Positions 22,591 to 34,373 of a DNA stretch of 64,000 nucleotides are shown one piece after another. How positions within the stretch are numbered: position 1 is the first letter of the stretch; each line of letters opens with the position of its first letter. Made by a program: the position numbers and the translations under genes. The stretch spans positions 12,901,134-12,965,133 of the forward strand of contig CM033401.1 in NCBI GenBank assembly GCA_019426215.1, read 5' to 3'. Under the pieces are notes generated by a model. The model searched no databases and was not told where the DNA came from. It saw nothing but the letters and a program-made list of their open reading frames with translations. This DNA is from Buddleja alternifolia (lineage: Eukaryota; Streptophyta; Magnoliopsida; Lamiales; Scrophulariaceae).

Positions 22591-24299
22591 TCAAAGCATT
22601 TGGGTGATATGTGTCGCTAACTATGGATTATGATCTATTGTTTCATCTCTCTTATTACTCCTTGAGTTTGCTGTAAAATGTGTGTGTAGCGTGATATGTG
22701 TATATGTCCTATTTTTATGTGCATGTGGGAATGAGAAGGTGATAGCAGCTGCATTCTTGTAGGCTGCCAGAAGAGAGGAATTAGAGTGAAAGAAAATCAA
22801 GATAGGAAGAAAAGAAATATTTCATATGTTTCACCTCTATACTGTACTTGAAGCCATGTAAGGGTGGCATTATAATTTGTAATCAAGAAATTCTTGATGT
22901 GAAACAAATGTATGGAAATTTGGGGCTCGTTCAGTGTTTGAAACTTTATTATAATTTTGGAAATACTAGCTAATTAATGCATGGGCTAATTCAGAGTTTG
23001 AAACATTCATCTAATGTTAGTGTTAGTGTTCTTTCCAAATCCCCCTAATTGTGTGTCATATAAATAGAAAAAGACAAAGGTATGGTGGAAAAGAAAAACA
23101 CTCCTACTATAAATAAAAGGATAATTCTGCATCTTATATTTGAGAACTGTAGTCTCTAATTGTTTTTGAGCAACTTTAGTTATGATAATTTTGTTGTGTA
23201 AATGCCCTGCAGATCACTTTTCGTTCACAACGTGTGTGGAGTATTACATAAATTAAACTTACTGGAACATTTTCCAGCTTTTATGTTTATGAAAGGTTTA
23301 GATAATAACTATTTTAGTTGGGGGGTAGGATTCTACATAATGTTATTTTTAGAAGTATCCTTATTGTTGGGGAGTCTGTATACATATGTGCTATGTATTA
23401 ACATGTACAAACAAGTTTCAATTGATTGTACGAACTCTGGTGTGGTGTCCACTCTTGCTGCTGCTGGTATATGGCTTAGCTTTCCAGTTTTAGTATGATC
23501 ATGTTTCTCAATTTGTATATATGTGGTTTGTTAGCAGAATATATAGAAGGAAATTAATGGCAGGACTCAGGAGGCAGAGGAGAGGGAGCATCTGTGTGTG
23601 GGTGGTGGCCTTTTTGCACAGCATTGCCAATGTCGCCATCTCTTTATTAGCTAAAAGATTACTTTATTTATCTTGAAAGGTACTTAATTACTTGTCGTAT
23701 ATGATCATCCGATCTTACGATCCTGTAACAATTAGTTACTTTGGTTTCTGGATGCAGTAGTTGCTCAAGAAAAACCAGCCCTATCTCTTTGAAGACTTAC
23801 AGAAAACCAAAGAAGGTTAATTTTTTCTCAAGTGTGTGTGTGTGTATATATATATATTAATTAGTCTTAATTACTTTAATTTGTCCTGAATGTGGTTAGA
23901 GTTGATGTTGCTTAAACTTAATTTTATTGTTAGAAGTAGCTTTATTGTTATTCTAATTGATTCTTATTTGTTTTTATTCGGTTTTATTTATAAAGGTTAG
24001 GTGAAATTGGATATTGCGAAACTCTGGAGCTAGCTTCGGTTGAATCTTTCGGACTGGATAGCCTACGCCGCTCCTAACTATTACATTTGTTATATTGTTT
24101 TTGTTTTATTTAGAACCTTTGGTTATATGTTATGGCAATTAGATAGTTTTACACTTGATGAGTTTGTCGACATTTGATTATGTATGGCAATTTATATTTT
24201 TATTAAATTGGAATTTATGATTATTATGATTATTATTATTATTATTTAATTGGAAATAATTATAATTGAAAAATATTTAAAAAGAAATTATCGGATATA
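22591..24299. other. CACTA interior, unassigned
   Basis: No supported gene. A 98-codon hydrophobic plus-strand frame at 23202-23498 (FYIMLFLEVSLLLGSLYTY) has no recognised family and no clear splice context. A short GT/TA run lies at about 23835-23858. Confidence 0.4.
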
Positions 24300-24680
24300 T
24301 ATAGCAACAAATTAGGAGCACAAATGTTTGTTGGTAAGTTCTTGCATTATGAGTTTAAGAACAAAAAATTTTGTTCCTGAATATTACATTTTATAATAAT
24401 TTGAATATATTGGCATCAAATTTTGAGAGATTGGCAACAAAATTATTTCTTCCTAATCAGAACAAAGGCGTTTGTAGGAAATGTTTGTTCCCAATCGGCA
24501 ACCATACTATTTGTAGGTAAAATGTTGTTCCCAAATCAAGAACAAAAACACTTGTTCCTAAAATTACTTACAAGCCATATACGAACCAAATGTATTTGTT
24601 GCGGATTTTGTAGCTAATGTAGATTACCAACAAATTTTACTCTTTAGCAAGCAATTTTCATCCTTCCTAATAGGCATTTT
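24300..24680. repeat. CACTA right subterminal repeat array
   Basis: Repeats such as AGAACAAA, TTTGTTCCC, TTTGTAGG and CAACAAATT in both orientations, matching the character of 16083-16420. Confidence 0.65.
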
Positions 24681-24690
24681 TCTTGTAGTG

Positions 24691-25433
24691 TGTATATTAT
24701 GGAATTTTATTGAAAGTTATGGAGAAAAATTCGGCTAAAAAGTACGGGAAATAAACTGATTCGTAGACGCACGAATATATTACGGATATAAATTAATTAT
24801 TCGGGAGTTAAAATACAGCTTAGTTCTATATAAATTTGTAAGATTTATTACTTGTACTTGCTTTTAATTTATAAAAATAATATTTTATATGAGTCATTAA
24901 TTGACAATAATTAATATTTTGATAAATTATTAACGTTTAGAGTTTTTAATTGTATAATACTCAATTAGTGTTTATAAAAATTAATAATAATTTTTAAGTT
25001 TTAAATTAAAAAAATATTTTTTTGCCAAAATTAGAGTATTATTCATCGAGTATTATACGGGATACGTACAGTACGTGTACTAAACGGTTCAACTCAAAAG
25101 TACGAGTATTATTCATTACGTTATGTATACAAGAAACGAAAGTATTTTTCAATTATATGTACGTAAGTGTATTATACGGGTATAATATGAGTTTTTACTA
25201 ACAGAGATATACACACACATATTATGTACAACCATTAATATTTAATAATATTAATTTATATTATTTTAAGATACTTTGAAATTATGGGTTAATTAATAAA
25301 GAAAAATAGATAAATAAGTATGGAAAATGAAAAAAAAATGCTTATATTTAATCATTAATGATTGCATATTATTATTTGAATATTATTGAATGTGTGTTGT
25401 GTGTTTATATAACTATATATATAAAGAGATAAT
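24691..25433. other. AT-rich spacer
   Basis: No gene. Contains scattered short inverted words around GTACGT/ATTATACGGG. Confidence 0.5.
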
Positions 25434-26484
25434 TACACTGGGTACCCTTGAGGTATTGCTAAATTACAAAAAATATCCCCTAATTCAATAAATTACATGT
25501 AACATCTATTTCGTTTATTCCGTCTAACATTGAGCACCATCCGTTAGGGTTTCAGTACGGCGCCGTTAAATTTTTCGGTGAACTTTCGAAAATGCCCTTG
25601 ACTTTTTCTGGACTTGGAGACTCAACTTTTTTAGGACAATTATGTCCTTTTGGTGATATTTGTAATGTTTTGTAAAAGTATAAGTGTTATATGTAATATT
25701 GTGTATGTAAAGTATACAAATAATTATTATAATTAAAAATTATTTTCAACAAAATAAAAAAGAATATAAATTATTAAAATCATAAAAAAAATATGTGTAA
25801 TATCTTTTAATCTTTTAATTAAATTAATATAATAGTTTATATAATTTAAAAAATTTATATTTTAAATTAATTTATGAAATTTACAAATAAACTTAAAAAT
25901 TTTATTTTAATAATTTGTAAAATAAATTACTTATTAATATATTATTTTATAAATTAAATAAAAAAGAAAAAAGAAAAGGGGGGGGGGGGGTCGGGGACTG
26001 TTCATTGTCTTCCCCACCCCCACCCCTCATCCCCATCCTACCCCCCTTTCCCCATGCGCACACACACACACAACAATACACACATACACACACTGTTACA
26101 CGCACACACAATTACACACACACACACTGTTACACGCACGCACACACACACATTCATACACAAGCAATTTCTAAGATAAATATATGTACATATATACATA
26201 TAGATACATATATATATGTGTATATGTATACTTTTCTTTTAAGTTTATTTTTTTATTTTAAAATTGGTATTAGAAGTAAATATAGAGATGTAAAGGGGCA
26301 TTTTGGTAATTCAAATTTTTTTAATTTTTTTTTAAAAATATTTAGTAAAGACATTTAGGTCTTTTGTCACTTTTCATCAATTTTTATATCAATATATGAA
26401 AATCTTGGATGTTAGATGTAATTTATTAAACTAGGGAATGCTTTTTGTAATTAGTACGATTGCTGTCCTGAGGCTGACATTATT
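25434..26484. mobile_element. TIR element of uncertain superfamily
   Basis: Inverted blocks 25461-25506 and 26408-26455 share AAATTACAAAAA, TAATAAATTACAT and TAACATC. Outward of these, TACCCTTGAGGTATTGC faces an inverted CAGCCTCAGGACAGCAAT. The outer limits are estimates and no target duplication was identified. Long imperfect TIRs suggest a Mutator-like MITE. The interior is AT-rich and holds a CA-rich microsatellite. Confidence 0.45.
26057..26163. repeat. CA-rich microsatellite
   Basis: Interrupted (CA)n with CTGTTACACGCACACAC repeated. Preceded by a G-run of about 12 at 25979-25990. Confidence 0.9.
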
Positions 26485-28030
26485 GTTAATATCTTAGTAA
26501 TTAGATTTGTTATGGGATAATGGATATGTGGGGCTAGAGTTGTCATGAGGGGAGGGGTAATTGATGCGAATTTATTTTGTGGAAAAGAAGTTAAGTTCGG
26601 CAGAGTTTATTTATAAGTGAATTTGTTTGAGAATGAAGATTCCATCTAGTAGTGGATTTGTGGCAAAGTTTGGAGGTGTGCATATGTCAATGTTTTGAAA
26701 CAAACCCGGACAGTTCATCGAACCAGAAAATTTACCTGGACGTCATAATTATTATGTAAAAAAAAATAATAATTAATATACTTTTAAGTATTTATAAAAT
26801 ATAAAAATATGAAAAACCAAAAAAGAACTTTTGCCTAGAGTTGGTAACTAGGGGTGCTCGTGGTGTGGTTTCGGTTTTTTTTTTACTAATTTGAAACCGA
26901 ATTGCCAAGTGCGATTTTTTGGTAGAGAAATCTTAAATTGCCATTTTGAAAAATAAAACCAAGGGTGCGGTTTGGAGCGGTTTTGGGTGGTTCGGTGCGT
27001 TTGGTGCGGTTTATATTTTTTATCTAACTAAAAATAAATATTTCAGGATATTTGCATAAAAGTGTCAATTTTTAAACATTACCTAACTAAACCTAATAAT
27101 AATATTTCACATAGATAAAAGTTATGCTTAACAAAAATTATTTATCCAAAAACGACATAACATAATCAAAGCTTCGCAAAAACTTAAAATATTGGACTAA
27201 GTCGTCCTACTAAACAGTCCATAAATAATAATGAAATAGCCTACAAGACTTAAACGAAAACAATACGAAAGTTGGTCTACAAGGCTAAAACAAAATAAAA
27301 GAAGTACAAATTTTTCGGTACTTTTACCTGACAAAACAACCTATTAATAGTTAATATTTAATATATATAATTAATATTTATAATATAAAAATAAATATAT
27401 ATAAAAAATTAAAAAAGCTCACGAGCCTTTTGAAAGCCTTAGAAATCACAAACTCAATCTTTTAGAATGAAACTTGTTTCCTTGTTCTAATATTAATCAT
27501 TTTTAGTTTCATGATTAAGAATTTAAGATGAATATGAATTCGATTTTTTAATATAATTTAATTTTTACCTATAATTTTTATTTTGAATTAATATAAAATT
27601 TTAATTTTATCTACTGTCTCCGATTGAAGATGAAATTTAAATTTATATTTTTGTCTCTAAACTCACCTCAAATTTATAAGGTTGAGACGAGATATGTGTT
27701 ATACGTGCATTATAAGTTATCGAGAAATTATCTCTATCAAATTATAATTCAATTAGAACATATCATCCATAACACAAGATTCAAAAATCAATTGCATAAC
27801 ATTTTGAAGTACCTATTTTAATTTGTCTAAAATTCAAAAAGATATTATATTTGTAGTATATAAATTGGTATATCTAAGATTTTATTTATTTCCCTAAGTC
27901 CATGCTTCAACAAAATATGGACACGCATCTTGGGTGAACACTTCAATAATTTTTATATACTTTTTATTGGTCCATATTAGATAAAAACTCATTCTATTTA
28001 ATTATTTATTTAATCTATCATGCATTTAAA

Positions 28031-28093
28031 GTTTAGGGTTTAGAGTTCATGGTTTAAGGGTTAGAGCTTAGGGTTTAGGGTTTAGGGCTTAAG
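28031..28093. repeat. Interstitial telomere-like repeat
   Basis: About eight degenerate copies of the plant telomere unit TTTAGGG. It lies inside the hAT-type element. Confidence 0.8.
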
Positions 28094-28318
28094 GTATCAA
28101 TCTATAGAGGTGTTCATCAATTCGGTTCATGTTATTTGATATATCTAATGTAGTATTACTTTAATCCTAATTCAAAATGAATAATTAGTTATAGCAAATG
28201 AAATTTAATTCTCACTATCAATTTCAATATGATTAAATAACAAATTCAAAATTTTCATGTGAAATAATAAATAAATGTTTAGAAAATAAAAATAAATATG
28301 TATATAAATATACATATG

Positions 28319-28323
<5 letters not shown>

Positions 28324-28356
<33 letters not shown>
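28324..28356. repeat. (AT)n microsatellite
   Basis: Uninterrupted AT dinucleotides, about 33 bp. Confidence 0.9.
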
Positions 28357-28361
<5 letters not shown>

Positions 28362-28411
28362 ATGGCGATTTTGCGGTTCGGTTTGGTGCGGTTTTGGTCC
28401 AAAACCATCAC

Positions 28412-28808
28412 CACTACAAGAAAATTGAGTATTAGCAATGAAAATATATGTCATGGCTTAAAACCGTGGTGTATAGCAGTTTAAACTTGTGGCTAACTTA
28501 GTCGTGGTAGATGTTTCACATAGTCATACTAAAGTTAGCCGTGGTGAAAAAGAATGTTAGCTATTTTAAGATCTAACTAGCCGTGGTGGAAAAAATATTA
28601 ACCTAACATTTTTTTAGAATGACTAAAAGCCATGGTCTTTACAATGAACAAAACATTGAACATGGCTATAAGCCATGGAAAATATTTTGGCCATGCTTGC
28701 AAATTCTACGGCCAAAGCTACTACTCGTGGTCAATTGGTTTTAACCATGGCAAAGATACTTTTTACCATGACATATTAACATGGACAATAATCATTTTTT
28801 TTGTAGTG
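28412..28808. mobile_element. CACTA-type MITE, copy 2
   Basis: 397 bp, with the same termini and interior as 1536-1928. Flanked by a 3-bp duplication CAC (28409-28411 and 28809-28811). It is inserted in the hAT-type element, so it is the younger of the two. Confidence 0.88.
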
Positions 28809-28941
28809 CACCAAACCAACTTTGCGGTGCAGTTTTCGTTTAAAATCAAAATCACGATTTGCACAACAATTTAACGAAAACGATTTGGTGCGATTCGGTG
28901 CGGGCGATTTCAAAAAACTGTTGCCCAGCCCTATTGGTAAC

Positions 28942-29519
28942 AGCTGTATAATAACTTTTCCTTAATTCCTGCTGATGTACTTTTGCCTCCTTTTGGGATG
29001 ATGGATGAAATTCTTCTCTTGTTTTTCTCTGCAACCCCACTCCTCCTCTGACTTTGCTTACCCCCTTTCTTTAGACTTTCTTTCATCTCTACATTAGAGG
29101 GGACATTTAGCCAAATAGCCCTTTTTTGAAAGTCTTTTAAGGAAATAGCACCTCTACTGTAGCCTCGTACTGTACCAATTTCTTATAATTGCACATGGGT
29201 CTAGTAACTTTTGAAGCTATTAAACTTTGGTCCTTATAACATAGATTTTTACAAAAGCAACATAATTACATTAAAAAAATGAACATTGTCACCAAATTTT
29301 TATCATTTAACGAGTTAAGCATTCTATTCTAAAATTCTCATGTAAGAGGGTTACTTTGTAAATCCGATTGCTTCATAAACGAAGACGTACGTTGGATCTG
29401 GAGTAAAGTACCTACCTTACCCTTTTGAATTTCAAAATATATTCTTAACTTATTTAATAATTTAAACTTAAAAACACTGTTTTGAAACAAAACTTGAGAA
29501 CACTTTTCTGATGTGGAAG
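28942..29519. other. Spacer left of the pararetrovirus
   Basis: No gene. The exact junction with viral sequence is not visible. Viral leader sequence may begin anywhere in about 29100-29560. Confidence 0.4.
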
Positions 29520-29560
29520 ATCAGATTGAACTGCGACCACAGAGTATACTCAGAATACTC

Positions 29561-29574
29561 AAGCTCTGATACCA
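29561..29574 (-). other. Pararetroviral tRNA-Met primer-binding site
   Basis: TGGTATCAGAGCTT on the minus strand. Initiator tRNA-Met primes reverse transcription in caulimovirids, and this marks position 1 of the viral map. Confidence 0.85.
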
Positions 29575-29963
29575 TTTTGCTTGCACACTGGAGGGAATTG
29601 TCCCGCACATTTTGTCTCCCGACCAGTAACACCGAGACGGTAAACAAAATCTTCCCAAAGCAGTATCAGAGATTATTGAAAACAATAACTTGTACAGCGG
29701 AAACATATTTTTGACACGATGAAAAAGTAGAATGTTACTACTGTTCATCATCATTTTTTATTTTTTATTTTTTATTTGGTTTTCGAGCATTTTTAATGTT
29801 TTTGAATTTTCGAAATTTTTTAATGTTTTTGTATTTTTTGACCATGAGAGAGTTATAACATTTTTAAATAGTAGGGGAATCCCGTCCCTGGGGGTAGTTT
29901 ACTCACTATGCATTATAAAGCATATAAAAACTTACAAGATATTATTGCACACAAAGAAGATAT

Positions 29964-29969
29964 TTTATT
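29964..29969 (-). terminator. Pararetroviral poly(A) signal
   Basis: AATAAA on the minus strand, about 90 nt downstream of the viral TATA box. In caulimovirids the signal sits just after the transcript start and is used on the second pass. Confidence 0.65.
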
Positions 29970-30056
29970 ACAAGAAAAGATGAGAGACTCTCTAGAAACC
30001 AAGAAGTGTGGGTTGGAGAGTGTTCATGGGCAAGTTTTACAACTGAGGGGTGAGGT

Positions 30057-30065
30057 CCTTTTATA
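30057..30065 (-). promoter_or_regulatory. Pararetroviral pregenomic RNA TATA box
   Basis: TATAAAAGG on the minus strand, downstream of the transactivator ORF and upstream of the poly(A) signal and primer site. This is the standard place for the full-length transcript promoter. Confidence 0.7.
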
Positions 30066-30432
30066 GGCCTCGGAATTGAAAAACATTACAACAAAATGAA
30101 GAAAAACTTGGCATCCGATCTGCCATTATTGTTCACAGGTCAAACAGTGTCCAAACAGACATAGGTGGCAACAATGAATAGTAAATATTGCTGAAAAAAT
30201 TAAAGGCTGCTGCTCCGAATTTAGTGCCTTGTTTGATAGCTGAATTATTGCTGCAAATTATTGTCCTTGTTGCTGATACATTTATGGTCTTTGTCTGGGA
30301 GATGTATTATTTAGCTGAAACTTTATCTGCATGAGTTGTCTCCTAGAATTATTACTTCTGTCTTGTAGCTGAATGCTTGCTCTTATACTATTGCTTTGTT
30401 GAAAAATTGTTGCCTTTAATGCTTTGGGTGGA

Positions 30433-32007
30433 TTATCGACTTCCTACTCCTGAGCTTGATGCTCCAAAATCTGGTACATATGTTGGAAGACATTCTACAC
30501 TTTTTAATGCTTTATTTCCTTGAAACCATATTCGATGATAAACTCGATCACTAGCCGGGATGAAAATACTATGATGACATTCTTGAAACAAAAGCTGAAA
30601 TTTTGTAGCTGAATCTGTGTTTAACATGTATCTTCGTTGATCCTTTCGACGAGTCTCAACAGCTAGTTTCATCTCTGCTATGTCTGAAATGGGATTTATT
30701 GCCTCGTGTAATAACCAGAATGCTACTGATGGTGATGATAAACTTTTTTCATAAGCTTCATGTATCCAATAAAATGTATGTCCCAATTGAACGTTTGTCT
30801 TTACCCAAATTGGTGGTATGACTGTGACTTCAATTCGTAGAATATCTATTCCTCTACTAAGCTGGAGGCTTACCGCGTCTGTTAAATGTCTTCCTAATTT
30901 TTTAACTTTGTCTGAATCAGTAACATATAGTCTTGATACAAAACCAAAGTCTAGAAGCTGTGCGATAGTGATGAAACTGTCTTCAATCCATCCTTCTTGA
31001 AAAATTGACGTGTCAATCTGAATATTTGGCCAATGAATGTACTTCGCACTATAAAATTTTAGAGTTCCTTGCTGTCTGATTGGCTCTCCTTTCCATTATA
31101 AAAGGGTAGTGGAAGGTAGAATTCCGTCTATTCTAGCTGTCACAATTAATTGAGCTACTTTTAACATCTTTCTATAGAACGCTTCTTCTGCTTTTTGCCA
31201 AATCATTTTCTGTATTCCTTCAGGTAGGGATGAAATTGTTTGGGTAGGGTAATGAAAGGTTCTAACTGATAGGAATTGAAGGGATTTTTGTTGTATTTCT
31301 TTTGGTACGTCTTTTTGGTTTGGCTTTAAAACATATTCTTGAAGGTTTTCATGCTGAATTAAAAGGTCTTGGTATAATTTGGTTAAATTGGAGAATTTCT
31401 TTGTTACGATGTCAAGGTCTTCTTCTAGTTGATCAACGTCTGGGCTTATAGGCTGCTTTTCTGATGATAAATTCTTGGGTTTTGCATTTTCAGCATTGGG
31501 CTGAATGTAAAAATTTGGGCCTAGTAATCTCTTTGCTGCTGCTATTGCTTCGTAGAATTGCTTAAAGGGTACCATATAACCATTTGAAACTTTTTGAATG
31601 CTTTCTAGTGCCTTTTGATAATCTTCAAAGATTCCAACTGACTCTCCTCTAATTATGAGATAAACTGCTGCATCTTTTACTGGAAAATTTTTATTTTCTT
31701 TCTCAAAGTAATAACAAAGGGCATTTAATGCTGCTAATTTGCTGGATGAATTATGAGCTTCCCATAGAGCATTGAGTAGAATACTCTGTTCTTCAGTTAT
31801 ATAAGGTGTATCTCTCGGAGGCTTGAATGTATGTCTGACTGGAAGTACTATTTTTCCAAAAGTTTTTAAGGCTGGTTTAGGAAAAACGATTTGTGTAGCT
31901 GGATTGAAAAATCGAGTTTCTATTGTGAATGCTGGTCTTCGGATTATTTGGTTGTAAGCTGCAGAGGGAGGTCGTGTTTGTTGGTTGTCTTGGTCATTGG
32001 AAGCCAT
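30433..32007 (-). pseudogene. Caulimovirid transactivator/inclusion-body-type ORF, one internal stop
   Basis: Starts at ATG 32007. A Cauli_VI-type (RNase H N-terminal-like) domain is visible around residues 110-160 (AVYLIIRGESVGIF, then FKQFYEAIAAAK). In the family this protein re-initiates translation on polycistronic viral RNA and forms inclusion bodies. The frame of about 525 codons is intact except for a TAA at 31096-31098, after which the same frame continues to the stop at 30433. It directly follows the RNase H end of pol. Whether the TAA is decay or sequencing error cannot be told. Confidence 0.8.
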
Positions 32008-32019
32008 GATCTGTTGCCC

Positions 32020-33985
32020 AAAATTAGAGTTAATTGCCTGCTTAATAAATCTGCTATGCTATTATTTGATCCTTTAATATGTTCAAATTCTACTTTATAT
32101 CTATTACCTTCTATAGCATTTCTAAAGTTTAACCACCTTTTATTATTTTGTTTTCTAGAATTTCATTTTTTATGAATCTAACTACAACTTCACAATCTGT
32201 TCTTATAGTAAAAGGTTTATTTAAATATAGTCTAAAATGGTCTATTGCTTTAACTATTTCTGCTATTTCATAATCTAAACTGGTCCAATTACTTCCCGTT
32301 TTATTAAAATTACCACTGGAATAAGCTGATATTTTTTCTTCACTTTTTGGAGAAAATTTATGAGGTTTACATTTTAAGATTGCTCCCCATCCTTCTATAG
32401 AGCTATCTACTTCTATTATGACACAATCAGTACTTAAAGGTAATTCTAAAGTTTTTAAATCTTTCACTATTTCTTTTATTTTTCTAACTAGATTAATATC
32501 TTCTTGATTAAAGTGTCTTTGGCCTGATTTCCCAGTTTTCTTATATAACGGTCCAACTAACTTACTAAGTTTAGGGATAAATTTTCTAGAGTAATTCAAA
32601 ATTCCTAGAAATGCTTGTATTTGTTTTAAGTTTTCAAGTTTATCTGGAAAATCTAAAATCTTTTGGGCTATATGAGGTTGTAATTTAATTTGTCCATTTC
32701 CTATTTCTAAACCTAAAAAGCTTATTTTCCTCTTAAAAAGTTTCATTTTCTTTTTAGATACTACTATTCCATTTTCTTCTATTAAATTAAACACTTGTTT
32801 TAAATGATATTGATGTTGTTTAATATTTTCAGAAGCTACTAAAATGTCATCTATATATACTAAACAAAAATCTAAATGTTTAAATATACTATCCATAAAT
32901 CTTTGAAATATAGCTGGAGCATTTTTTAAACCAAAAGAAAGAACATTCTACTCAAAATGTCCTTCACTACAGCTGAATGCTGTCCATTTTTTGTCTTCTT
33001 CTATCATTTTAATTTGATTATATCCACTTTTTAGATCAAATTTTGAAAATATCTTTTTATCTTGTATTAGATTGATTAACTCATCTTTATTAGGTATTCT
33101 ATAAGCATCATCTTCTGTATTATCATTAAGTCTTTTATAATTATATACTATTCTAGGTTTTCCTCTTTTTATTTCTGCATTATTTCTTACAATAAAGGCT
33201 GCTGATCTATGTGGACTATCACTTCTTCTTATAATACCAATTTCTAACATTTCTTTTATTTGTGTTTTGAATTCTTTTATATCTTCCGGAGTATATTCTA
33301 TAGCTGCTGTTCTTATTACTATATCGGGGTTTAAGATGTTTAGTTTAAAAGTATAGTTTACTTTATTTTTGACTAAATAATCTCCTATAAGTCCTAACAT
33401 TTCTAATTTATGCAGAATTCTTTCATTTTCTAGGTTTAAAACTTGTAATCCTTTTCCTATATCTCTGATTTCTTCATCTAATAGGATGTTTATGGTTTCA
33501 GATTCTATATTATTTTGTTCTAATTCTTTGAAAAAATCTAAATCATTATTACCATGTCCACCACGCTTCGCAGTCAACTCTGATTGCCTAATGTATCTAT
33601 TAGTTGGAAAAGTATAATTATGTTTGCTAATAGTAATATAATTTTTTCCTACTAATATACTTCCATTTAATGGACAAATAAAGTTTAACCCTAAAAGAAA
33701 TTCTTGACTTGTTATGTTATCTGGTGCTATAAGTACTTGTCCTAAAGTGTATTTGCTACTATAATTTCCGAAAAAATCTTTGAATTGTATTCCTACGTTA
33801 ATTAATTCTTTTGTTATTCTCATTAGTCTATTTTCTGCAGTTCTACTAGTAACAGTGTAACTTAATTTTGTTTCAAATTCTTTAGGTACAAGACTAGAGC
33901 TAAGCATACTTTTTGTACTTCCTGTATCTAAAATAGCTTTAGTTTCAATATATTTTTCTTGATTACACCATATTCTACAATCTTA
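32020..33985 (-). pseudogene. Caulimovirid protease, reverse transcriptase and RNase H, interrupted
   Basis: An aspartic protease motif DTGS is coded at about 33917-33928. RT follows, with a KRGKPRIVYNYKRLN block and the active-site YIDD near 32845-32856. RNase H has a VDSSIEGWGA box and a distal IADLLSR in a shifted frame just before the transactivator start. In-frame stops are TAA at 33983-33985 and TAG at 32948-32950, where a Trp is usual after GHFE. The frame shifts near 32135. No integrase is present, as expected for a pararetrovirus. Enzymatic role: reverse transcription of pregenomic RNA in the virion. Confidence 0.88.
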
Positions 33986-34122
33986 AAGTATTAAACTACT
34001 AGTATAAGGTACTTGTATTTGGGGCTCATATGCTGTATTTTGTAAATGTGTTTCCTCTAATTGTTGGTTAATTTCATCTAGTTCTTCTATAACTACACCT
34101 TTTCCTTTATTTTGATTATTAC

Positions 34123-34371
34123 TTATGTTTTCATTTTTCCTACTTTGTATAAAGTTTTAGGTATTAATTTATCTATTCCCATGTTATTATATAAATTAAG
34201 ATTTTCTTCTACGTCTATTATCTCTTCTAATTCTACTTCTCTAGCTGAGCTTTGACTTCCTGATCCTCTAAACATTCGTTTAGTGAAAGTATTACTTGTT
34301 TTTCCTTTCTCTTTTTCTTTATTACTTGATTCACTTATAGTTCTACTAGTACCACTAAATGATCCCAACAT
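34123..34371 (-). pseudogene. N-terminal stub of the viral polyprotein ORF
   Basis: ATG at 34371 overlaps the stop of the preceding small ORF. Serine- and charge-rich (GSGSQSSAREVELEEIID). It ends at 34123 and reads on, in another frame, directly to the protease region. The movement and coat domains that would separate them in caulimovirids are missing, consistent with a deletion at about 34.12 kb. Confidence 0.55.
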
Positions 34372-34373
34372 TT

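Larger units (their letters stand above)
16063..24690. mobile_element. Large CACTA-type element without transposase, carrying gene fragments
   Basis: The left end reads CACTACAAGAAAAACATC. The right end, inverted, reads CACTACAAGAAAAATGCC, so the terminal 14 bases match. Flanking trinucleotides are CGT (16060-16062) and TGT (24691-24693), a 3-bp duplication if one CpG has deaminated. Subterminal regions of about 350 bp at both ends share many inverted TTTGTTCC/GGAACAAA units. In 8.6 kb there is no TNPD-like transposase. The interior holds an F-box gene, an LRR fragment, an orphan exon and a hAT insertion. This fits a Pack-CACTA gene-capturing element. The alternative is two unrelated MITE ends. 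Confidence 0.7.
26849..28933. mobile_element. hAT-type non-autonomous element
   Basis: Begins TAGGGGTGCTC; the inverted right end reads TAGGGCTGGGC. A perfect 8-bp duplication TTGGTAAC flanks it at 26841-26848 and 28934-28941. Both flanks inside are rich in GGTGCGGTTT-type words in opposite orientation, as in hAT subterminal arrays. No transposase frame. It contains a telomere-like repeat, an (AT)n run and a nested CACTA MITE. Confidence 0.82.

Noticed and set aside
26005..26358. 117-codon plus-strand frame rich in His and Thr
   Set aside because: It is the translation of a CA microsatellite, not a gene.
28031..28093. A chromosome end or subtelomere
   Set aside because: The repeats are few, degenerate and inside a transposon with an 8-bp target duplication.
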